NCBI GenBank assembly: GCA_003695455.1
Contig: RFJF01000358.1
Coordinates: 1 to 12,667, forward strand
DNA: 12,667 bases
Source of the DNA: Chloroflexota bacterium
GTDB taxonomy: Bacteria; Chloroflexota; Anaerolineae; 4572-78; J111
Direction: 5' to 3'
Below are positions 6,524-12,667 of the stretch, piece after piece (the first letter of the stretch is position 1; every line of letters starts with the position of its first letter). Below the pieces are notes generated by a model. It was not told the origin of the DNA, searched no databases, and saw only the letters and a program-made list of their open reading frames with translations. The position numbers and the translations under genes are program-made.

Positions 6524-9500
6524 GTGCAACGAGCAATTTTGTGTGGAAAAGCGCTGTTTGTTGGCCTGCTGGCAACCCTGTTCATCCTCGGTCTGCCCCG
6601 CACCGTGCCCGCCGGAAACAATGTCTGGACGGGCATCGGGCCGGAAGGGGGGTACATCAATGCCCTGACGACCCACCCCCAAACGCCCACCATCCTCTAC
6701 GCCGGGACAGACATCAACGGCATCTTCAAAAGCACCGACGGCGGCGCCACCTGGAACGCCACCAACAACGGCCTGTTCAATTTCAACATCCTGTCCCTGG
6801 CGATTGACCCCCAGACGCCGTCCACTCTCTACGCCGGCACAAACGGCGGCGTCTTCAAGAGCACCGACGGCGGCGCAAACTGGAACGCGGCCAACACCGG
6901 CCTGACCACCACCCGCGTCCAGGCCCTGGCGATTGACCCCCAGACGCCGGCCACCCTCTACGCCGGCACAAGCGGTGGCGTCTTCAAAAGCACCGACGGC
7001 GGCGCAAACTGGATCCCCATCAACACCGGTCTGACCAGTACCAACATCTATGCCCTGGCAATCGACCCTCAGACACCGGCCACCCTCTACGCCGGTACAG
7101 CCGGCGGCGGCATTTTCAAGAGCACCGACGGCGGCGCAAACTGGAGCGCAGCCAGCACCGGCCTGTCCAACCCCCTTATCTACGCCCTGGTGATTGACCC
7201 CCAGACGCCGGCCACCCTCTACGCCGGCACGGGAGGCGGTGGCGTCCTCAAAAGCACCGACGGCGGCGCAAATTGGACCAACACCGGCCTGACCAATACC
7301 AACGTTCGAGCCCTGATGATTGACCCGCAGACGCCGGCCACCCTCTACGCCGGCACATACGGCGGCGGCGTCTTCAAAAGCACCGACGGCGGCGCAAACT
7401 GGAACGCCGCCAACACCGGCCTGACCAATGCCACTATCTACGCCCTGGCGATTGACCCCCAAACGCCGGCCACCCTCTACACCGGCACATACGGCGGCGG
7501 CGTCTTCAAAAGCGCCGACGGCGGCGCAAACTGGAATACTGCCAACACCGGTATGACCAATCTCCAGGTCCTCGCCCTGGCGATTGACCCTCAAACGCCG
7601 GCCACCCTTTACGCCGGTGCACTCGGCGGCGGCGCCTTCAAAACGACCAGCGGCGGCGGCGTCTGGAGCAACGTCCTGACCAGCACCACCGTTTATGCCC
7701 TGGCGATTGACCCGCAGACCCCCACAACCCTCTACGCCGGCACAAACGGCGGCGGCATTTTCAAGAGCACGGACGGCGGCGCAAACTGGAACGCCATCAA
7801 CACCGGCCTGACCAATACCACCGTCCGCGCCCTGGCGACCCACCCCCAAACGCCCACCATCCTCTACGCCGGTACACTCGGCGGCGTCTTCAAAAGCACC
7901 GACGGCGGCGCAAACTGGATCGCCATCAACAACGGCCTGGCTAATTTCAATGTTTACGCCCTGGCGATTGACCCGCAGTCGCCGGACACCCTCTACGCCG
8001 GCACCGGGGGCGGCGGCGTCTTCAAAAGCACCGACGGCGGCGCAAACTGGATCGCAGCCAGCGCCGGCCTGACCAGCCCCCTTGTTTATGCCCTGGCGGT
8101 TGACCCCCAAACCTCCGCCACCGTCTACGCCGGCACAAACGGCGGCGGCGTCTTCAAAAGCACCGATGGCGGCGCAAACTGGATCGCCATCAACAACGGC
8201 TTGAGCAGCAACTTTGTTTATGCCCTGGCGATTGACCCCCAGACCCCCGCCAACGTCTACGCCGGCTCAAGCGGCGGCTTTTACAAAAGCGCCGACGGCG
8301 GCGCAAACTGGGCTGCCGACAACACCGGTCTGACCAGCGGCATCTACGCCCTGGCCATTGACCCCCAGTCGCCCAACAACCTCTACGCCGGCACCACCTC
8401 GAGCAGCGTCTTTGCCATCACCTTTGGCGCAGCCGCCAACCAGCCCCCCATCGCCGACGCCGGTGCGCCGCAAACGGTCGGCCCCGGGACAACCGTCACC
8501 CTGGACGGCTCCGCCAGCCGCGACCCGGACGGCGACCCCCTGACCTACGACTGGACGCAGACCGGCGGCCCGGGCGTCAGCCTCAGCAACCGCCACGCCG
8601 TCACCCCCACCTTCACCGCCCCCATCACCCTTGACACCGTCTTGGCCTTCAGCCTGCGCGTAACCGACACCGGCGGACTGACCGGCACCGATAGCGTGAC
8701 CGTCACCGTAGCGTTCATCAACCAGCCTCCCATCGCCAACGCGGGCAGCGACCAGACCGTCTACACCGGCACGACCGTCATCCTGAACGGCGCGGCCAGC
8801 AGCGACCCGGACGGCAACCTGCCGCTGATCTATCGCTGGCAGCAGACCGGCGGCCCGGCGGTGAACTTCAGCCCCGCTTTGAGCGTCACCACCTTCATCG
8901 CCCCTTCCTCTGCGAGCATCCTCACCTTCACCCTCACCGTCACCGACAGCCTGGGGTTGGCCGATCCCACCCCGGATGAGACGGTGGTCACGGTGAAAGT
9001 GCCCCACAACACCCGCGAAACCGCCCTCTCCCTCACCCCCGATGTGCCGGTGGCAGAAGCCCCCCTCAGCACCATCGGCGCGGGCTGGTATCGCATTGAC
9101 ACCCCCACCCCCGGCTCCATCGTCACCGCCACCCTGACCGTGCAGGAAGATTTCGACATGTTCCTCTTCGCCCCCCGCGTGAACGAGGAAACCGGCCAGG
9201 TGCGAGACATCGGGCAAATCGGGGCGATTGGGCAGATTGGCGCCATCGGCCAAATTGGCGCCATCGGCCAGATTGGGGCGATTGGGCAAATCGGCGCCAT
9301 CGGCAATCTGGTGGACATCGGGCAAATCGGGGCGATTGGGCAAATCGGGGCGATTGGGCAAATCGGGGCGATTGGGCAAATCGGCGCCATCGGCAACTCG
9401 GAAGACATCGGCACGCTGGTGGCTCTCTCCGTCACCCCCGGCATCACCACCGAGCAAATCGTCTACAACACCCACGAACTGTACGGGCCGTACTACCTGG

Positions 9501-11734
9501 CCGTCGTCGGGCCGGTCGTCACCGATTTCGTCGGCTCCGCCTACACCCTGACGGTGAACGTCGGGCAGGAGCCGGGAGCGTGCGCCCCCATCACCGCCAC
9601 CATTCCCACCACCTACACCCGCCCCCTCACCGATACCGGCGTTCACACCCTCATCCTTTACCCCGGCGACCGGCTGAATCAGCTCTACCCCACCGGAACC
9701 GCCTACCTCGGCTCGGTGCTCAGCCCCACCCTGGTGACACTCAGCAACCGGGTGAGCGGCACCATCGTCAACCTGTCCCGGTACGCCCCCATCGCCAGCG
9801 CCTACGCCCTGTGGGACGCCGACCCGTCCAGCCCTTGCGCCGCCAATTTCGTCGCCGGCAGCATCAAAGCCCTCCTCTACCAGCTGGTGCCCGCCTACCC
9901 CAACCTGGAATACATCGTCCTGGTGGGCGATGACCGCGCCATCCCCCAACGCCGCCTGCGCGATGAAGCCCTCATCGCCAACGAACGCCACTACGCCCCC
10001 ATCGCCTACACCCCCACCCTCTCCCGTTCGCTGGCTCTGCGCTACTTCCTCTCCGATGACTACTACGCCGGCCTCCTCCCCCTCCCCTTCAAAGGGCGCG
10101 AACTGTACCTGCCCCACTTCGCCATCGGGCGGCTGGTGGAAAGCCCGCAGGACATCGTCACCACCATCAACACCTTCCTGGCGCAACCCGTCATCTCCGC
10201 CACCGATGGTTTCGTCTCCGGCTACGATTTTCTGACCGACCAGGCGCAGTACATCTCCCGCACCCTCTCCCTCGGCTACGGGGTGTCCCTCAACACCGAC
10301 CTCATCAACGACACCTGGGGCGGCAATGATTTTCGCAACCTCTTCTTCAACCGGGGGACGGCCTACCGCCTCAACTCCCTCAACTCCCACTTCCAGCACT
10401 ACTCCTTCTTCCCCAACGACACCAACGATGTCTTCGCCACGGAAGTGCTCACCGATACCACCGTCTACTCCTCCTCCCTCGTCTTTTCGGTGGGCTGCCA
10501 TTCCGGGCTGAACGTGGACGATGTGAACGCCCTCAGCCAGCGCACCGCCACCGACTGGGCGCAGGCTTTCCTCAAACGCGGGGCGACTTTCATCGGCAAC
10601 ACCGGCTTCGGCTACGGCGACAGCGACCTGGTTGCCTACTCCGAACGCATCATGACCAATTTTGTGGAAGAACTGGGCTACTGGGCAGGCCCCTCCACCC
10701 CGCCGACGGTGGGACGGGCGCTGATGCGGGCCAAACAGCGATACTTCAACGCCCTCGCCGCCGGTTCCCTCAGCAACTACGATGAAAAAGCCCTGGCGGA
10801 AATGACCCTCTACGGGCTGCCCATGCTCGCCGTGCGAACCCCCGTCACCACCACCCTCCCGCCGGAGGGAGTGTCGTTGCGAATTGCCAACGCCAACGCC
10901 ATCACCCTCGAACTCTCCTTCCCCCTCACCGGGTACGTCACCACATCTCTCACCGGCACCGGCTCGCTGGCGACGCTGGGCGCCTTCTACACCCTCGCCG
11001 GCGAGGTGGACGTTCACGTGGCGGGCGGCAGGCCCATCCTGCCCCGTACCAGCCGCAACATTCACCGCGCCAACCTGGTTGCCCACGGCGCGATGCTCCT
11101 CGGCGGGACGTTCACCGACTTCCCCAACTTCAACCCCGTCATCTCCCGCGTCATCACCGATGACGTGTACGCCAAACCGGAGCCGCTGTATCCCGATACC
11201 GGCTGGTATCCCGCCCAGATGTCCACCATCAACCGCTTCCTCGGCGTGGACGGCCAATCGCACGACCGGCTGGTGCTCACACCGGGACAGTTTCGCGGCA
11301 GCCGGCAGGGCATCACCGGCACCCAACGCCTCTACACGAACCTTCTCTTCGAGGTGTATCACGCTCCCTTCAGCACCACCGATTTCACCCCGCCCGCCTT
11401 CTGGCAGACGGAAGCGACCGCCACTTCCACCACCCTGGGTTTCCGCGCCCTGCTGACGGACAATCAGGACGACCCCGCCGACTTCCGGCGCGTTCTGGTG
11501 CTGTACCGCCGGCTCAATGAAAACACGTGGACGCCCCTCGACCTGCACTACAACCCTGACACCGGCTACTTCGAGGGGGAGACGTCTGCCCCCGGCAGCC
11601 CCATCGAGTACTTCTTCCAGGCCGCCGACGCCGCCGGCAACGTGGCGCAAGCCATGCAGCACGGCCTTCCCTTCCGGCGCGTCGTCAGCCAGAACTTCTC
11701 CTCCCTGTACCTGCCGCTGGTGCTGAAGAACTGA
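6524..11734 (+). CDS. Secreted C25 (gingipain-like) peptidase with Asp-box propeller, PKD, PPC and Gly-triplet repeats
   Basis: This predicted exported protein has about 1736 aa counted from GTG 6524. The signal peptide is residues 1-30, cleaved after VPA. Residues 49-635 hold 13 Asp-box repeats (KSTDGGANW) of 41-44 aa plus a 14th without the box, probably beta-propeller. PKD domains begin at NQPPIADAG (639) and NQPPIANAG (733). A PPC-like domain (about 826-1010) is interrupted at 896-964 by IGQIGA repeats. The peptidase-like domain (about 1015-1440) includes YIVLVGDDRAIP, NSHFQHYS and SVGCHSG. His1292 and Cys1325 are 33 residues apart, as are His211 and Cys244 of the gingipain RgpB, although the usual GHG is absent. 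An Ig/Fn3-like domain (about 1622-1720) precedes the C-terminal YLPLVLKN. It probably acts at the cell surface as a protease or adhesin. Secretion and architecture are well supported; activity is inferred. Confidence 0.92.
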   Translation: MQRAILCGKALFVGLLATLFILGLPRTVPAGNNVWTGIGPEGGYINALTTHPQTPTILYAGTDINGIFKSTDGGATWNATNNGLFNFNILSLAIDPQTPSTLYAGTNGGVFKSTDGGANWNAANTGLTTTRVQALAIDPQTPATLYAGTSGGVFKSTDGGANWIPINTGLTSTNIYALAIDPQTPATLYAGTAGGGIFKSTDGGANWSAASTGLSNPLIYALVIDPQTPATLYAGTGGGGVLKSTDGGANWTNTGLTNTNVRALMIDPQTPATLYAGTYGGGVFKSTDGGANWNAANTGLTNATIYALAIDPQTPATLYTGTYGGGVFKSADGGANWNTANTGMTNLQVLALAIDPQTPATLYAGALGGGAFKTTSGGGVWSNVLTSTTVYALAIDPQTPTTLYAGTNGGGIFKSTDGGANWNAINTGLTNTTVRALATHPQTPTILYAGTLGGVFKSTDGGANWIAINNGLANFNVYALAIDPQSPDTLYAGTGGGGVFKSTDGGANWIAASAGLTSPLVYALAVDPQTSATVYAGTNGGGVFKSTDGGANWIAINNGLSSNFVYALAIDPQTPANVYAGSSGGFYKSADGGANWAADNTGLTSGIYALAIDPQSPNNLYAGTTSSSVFAITFGAAANQPPIADAGAPQTVGPGTTVTLDGSASRDPDGDPLTYDWTQTGGPGVSLSNRHAVTPTFTAPITLDTVLAFSLRVTDTGGLTGTDSVTVTVAFINQPPIANAGSDQTVYTGTTVILNGAASSDPDGNLPLIYRWQQTGGPAVNFSPALSVTTFIAPSSASILTFTLTVTDSLGLADPTPDETVVTVKVPHNTRETALSLTPDVPVAEAPLSTIGAGWYRIDTPTPGSIVTATLTVQEDFDMFLFAPRVNEETGQVRDIGQIGAIGQIGAIGQIGAIGQIGAIGQIGAIGNLVDIGQIGAIGQIGAIGQIGAIGQIGAIGNSEDIGTLVALSVTPGITTEQIVYNTHELYGPYYLAVVGPVVTDFVGSAYTLTVNVGQEPGACAPITATIPTTYTRPLTDTGVHTLILYPGDRLNQLYPTGTAYLGSVLSPTLVTLSNRVSGTIVNLSRYAPIASAYALWDADPSSPCAANFVAGSIKALLYQLVPAYPNLEYIVLVGDDRAIPQRRLRDEALIANERHYAPIAYTPTLSRSLALRYFLSDDYYAGLLPLPFKGRELYLPHFAIGRLVESPQDIVTTINTFLAQPVISATDGFVSGYDFLTDQAQYISRTLSLGYGVSLNTDLINDTWGGNDFRNLFFNRGTAYRLNSLNSHFQHYSFFPNDTNDVFATEVLTDTTVYSSSLVFSVGCHSGLNVDDVNALSQRTATDWAQAFLKRGATFIGNTGFGYGDSDLVAYSERIMTNFVEELGYWAGPSTPPTVGRALMRAKQRYFNALAAGSLSNYDEKALAEMTLYGLPMLAVRTPVTTTLPPEGVSLRIANANAITLELSFPLTGYVTTSLTGTGSLATLGAFYTLAGEVDVHVAGGRPILPRTSRNIHRANLVAHGAMLLGGTFTDFPNFNPVISRVITDDVYAKPEPLYPDTGWYPAQMSTINRFLGVDGQSHDRLVLTPGQFRGSRQGITGTQRLYTNLLFEVYHAPFSTTDFTPPAFWQTEATATSTTLGFRALLTDNQDDPADFRRVLVLYRRLNENTWTPLDLHYNPDTGYFEGETSAPGSPIEYFFQAADAAGNVAQAMQHGLPFRRVVSQNFSSLYLPLVLKN
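6668..8431 (+). repeat. Asp-box (BNR/sortilin-like) coding repeats, 13 plus one degenerate
   Basis: The unit reads ALAIDPQTPATLYAGT, then GGGVFKSTDGGANW, then NTGLTN. The Asp-box codons recur every 123-132 nt, always in multiples of three (for example at 6737, 6866, 6995, 7127, 7259, 7385, 7517, 7772, 7901, 8033, 8165 and 8294). Unit 8 (around 7649) has lost the Asp (TTSGGGVW), and unit 14 has no box. Fourteen units could fold as two seven-bladed propellers, as in GH74 enzymes, or as one large Vps10-type propeller. Strong DNA identity suggests recent expansion or homogenisation. Confidence 0.9.
9209..9415 (+). repeat. Gly-triplet hexapeptide repeat (IGQIGA)n within the PPC-like domain
   Basis: Array 1 (9209-9307) encodes five IGQIGA units plus IGN. 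After a three-residue spacer (LVD), array 2 (9317-9397) encodes four units plus IGN, then SED and IGT. Gly recurs at every third residue for 20 triplets. The bases vary at synonymous positions (ATC/ATT, GGG/GGC, CAA/CAG, GCG/GCC) while the amino acids do not, which points to selection on the protein sequence. Confidence 0.92.
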
Positions 11735-11759
11735 CGGCGGTCACAGCATACCGCCCATC

Positions 11760-11792
11760 CGGTGCGACGCACTCCCCAGGCGCGTCGCACTG
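11760..11792 (+). other. Strong hairpin after the large secreted gene
   Basis: GTGCGACGC (11762-11770) pairs perfectly with GCGTCGCAC (11782-11790) around an 11-nt loop, and extends by one G-T and one C-G pair. It starts 26 nt after the stop codon. No T-run follows, so it may stabilise the mRNA 3' end or be one half of a two-hairpin termination region. Confidence 0.6.
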
Positions 11793-11804
11793 TTGGTAAG
11801 AGAC

Positions 11805-11858
11805 ACCGCCGCCGGGCCGTCCAACAAATGGAACGTTTTACCGCCCGGCGGCGGTTTT
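11805..11858 (+). terminator. Rho-independent terminator-like hairpin
   Basis: ACCGCCGCCGGGC (11805-11817) and GCCCGGCGGCGGT (11843-11855) form a perfect 13-bp GC-rich stem around a 25-nt loop, followed by T's to 11858. It would end the large gene's transcript. The loop is longer than usual and the T-run is short. It lies only about 30 nt before the patatin start, so it could also regulate read-through into that gene. Confidence 0.55.
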
Positions 11859-11888
11859 GTGCCGGGCTATCGCAAAAGGATGCCGACC

Positions 11889-12667
11889 GTGGAAACTCGC
11901 TGGCGCAATGCCCTCCCCCGTCCCCTCGCCTTCGTCCTCTCCGGCGGCGCCAACCTGGGCGCCATTCAGGTTGGCATGCTGAAGGCGCTGGCGGAGGCCG
12001 GCCTGCACCCCGACCTCGTCGTTGGCACATCGGTGGGGGCCATCAACGGCGCCGTCATCGCCGACCGGGGATTGGCGGAGGGGGCGCGGGTGCTGGAAGA
12101 AATCTGGCGCGGGCTGAGCCGCCGTCACATCTTCCCCGGCAACTGGCTGGCGCAGGCCCGCCGGTTGTTGAGTACGCGCATCAGTCTCTTCCACCAGGGC
12201 GAACTCGCCTCGCTGATTTGCCGCCACCTGACCACCGGTCACATCGAGCAGCTCCGCCTCCCCTTCGGTGCACTGGCAACCGACCTGCTGACCGACCACG
12301 GCGTCCTCTTCACCGCCGGACGCATTCGCCCCGCCCTTCTCGCCAGCTCCGCCATTCCGGGCATCTACCCGCCGGTGAAAATCGGCGGCAGGCTGTACGT
12401 GGACGGCGGGCTGACGGCTCACGTGCCCTTGCGCCCGGCGCTCAAACTGGGCGCCACTTCGATTGTGGTGCTGGACGCGGGGGGAAACTGCCATCGCCCC
12501 CGCCCGCCGCGTTCCATCACTGGCATGATTCTCGCCTCGATGAACGCTATTCTTCGCCAGCGCGTGCTGGTGGAAGCGCCCGCCATCGCCGCCGAACACC
12601 CTCTCCTCTACCTTCCCACCCCCTGCCTGATGAACATGCCTGTTCTGGGTTTTGAACACACCCCCCA
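11889..12667 (+). CDS. Patatin-like phospholipase (RssA type), 3'-partial
   Basis: This predicted cytoplasmic Ser-Asp dyad lipid acyl hydrolase runs off the window end after about 260 residues. The frame has no stop before the edge. Residues counted from the ATG at 11880 show the oxyanion-loop sequence SGGANLG (21-27) followed by AIQVGMLKALAEAG, the nucleophile elbow GTSVG (Ser51), and the catalytic Asp motif VDGG (Asp175). The order and spacing fit bacterial patatins. The usual Arg in the GGGxRG loop is absent, as in the NLG/SLG variants I recall. I chose GTG 11889 because AAAAGGA (11874-11880) lies 8 nt upstream; ATG 11880 overlaps that site but remains possible. No signal peptide is seen. 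It follows the secreted peptidase gene in the same direction, but two hairpins intervene, so co-transcription is doubtful. Confidence 0.9.
   Translation, partial: METRWRNALPRPLAFVLSGGANLGAIQVGMLKALAEAGLHPDLVVGTSVGAINGAVIADRGLAEGARVLEEIWRGLSRRHIFPGNWLAQARRLLSTRISLFHQGELASLICRHLTTGHIEQLRLPFGALATDLLTDHGVLFTAGRIRPALLASSAIPGIYPPVKIGGRLYVDGGLTAHVPLRPALKLGATSIVVLDAGGNCHRPRPPRSITGMILASMNAILRQRVLVEAPAIAAEHPLLYLPTPCLMNMPVLGFEHTP

Noticed and set aside
6503..8110. Antisense repeat frame (535 codons) opposite the propeller repeats
   Set aside because: It is periodic only because the sense repeats are; there is no ribosome binding site or family match.
9209..9415. CRISPR-like or microsatellite array
   Set aside because: The 18-nt units have no spacers, keep the reading frame and vary only at synonymous positions inside a large gene.
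8267..11662. Long antisense frame (1131 codons) opposite the C25-like gene
   Set aside because: Its repetitive Gly/Val/Asp-rich translation is the complement of the real gene, with no recognisable domain.
11838..12659. Frames overlapping the patatin gene (plus 11762-12655 and this minus frame)
   Set aside because: They lack domains, while the third frame encodes an unmistakable patatin with GTSVG and DGG.
3..12667. Anti-phage defence system made of cyclase-like, caspase-like and patatin proteins
   Set aside because: Both caspase-like proteins have signal peptides and extracellular domains, and the genes are not in one operon, so a CBASS-like effector arrangement does not fit.

Overview
The window is GC-rich, with C/G-heavy third codon positions and long overlapping antisense frames, and it encodes large multidomain proteins. 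The combination of a cyclase/AAA/TPR signalling protein, secreted Asp-box and PKD proteins, and exported proteins carrying a YLPL(V/I)L(K/R) motif suggests a Chloroflexota bacterium (Anaerolineae, Ardenticatenia or Caldilineae type). That assignment is inferred from recalled family resemblance and was not tested by a search.

Layout. (1) 3-3563 (+): the 3' part of a giant cytoplasmic signalling protein with a class III cyclase-like domain, an AAA/STAND-type ATPase and a TPR array. Its frame is open back to the window edge, so the gene starts outside the window. (2) 3560-5674 (-): a secreted protein with an Ig-like domain, an internal YLPLILR motif and a DUF6345-like, caspase-fold-like domain (GHG...SSCQ). 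It converges on gene 1 and the two stop codons overlap within one TTAA. (3) 5675-6523: an 848-bp divergent intergenic region with palindromic repeats, a tandem 35-nt repeat, a very stable TTCG-loop hairpin, a 19-nt direct repeat upstream of both flanking genes, and a plausible sigma-70-like promoter. (4) 6524-11734 (+): a secreted protein of about 1736 aa. In order it has a signal peptide, 13-14 Asp-box repeats, two PKD domains, a PPC-like domain interrupted by a Gly-triplet (IGQIGA)n repeat, a gingipain-like (C25) cysteine-peptidase domain, an Ig/Fn3-like domain and a C-terminal YLPLVLK. (5) 11735-11888: two strong hairpins, the second terminator-like. (6) 11889-12667 (+): the 5' part of a patatin-like phospholipase that runs off the window end.

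How they may fit together. The two divergent secreted proteins are the core of the locus. Both have a His/Cys pair typical of clan CD cysteine peptidases, both carry the same YLPLxL(K/R) motif, and a shared 19-nt element lies upstream of both starts. They may be a co-regulated pair of cell-surface peptidases or adhesins, but this is inference. The cyclase/AAA/TPR protein and the patatin look like independent neighbours.
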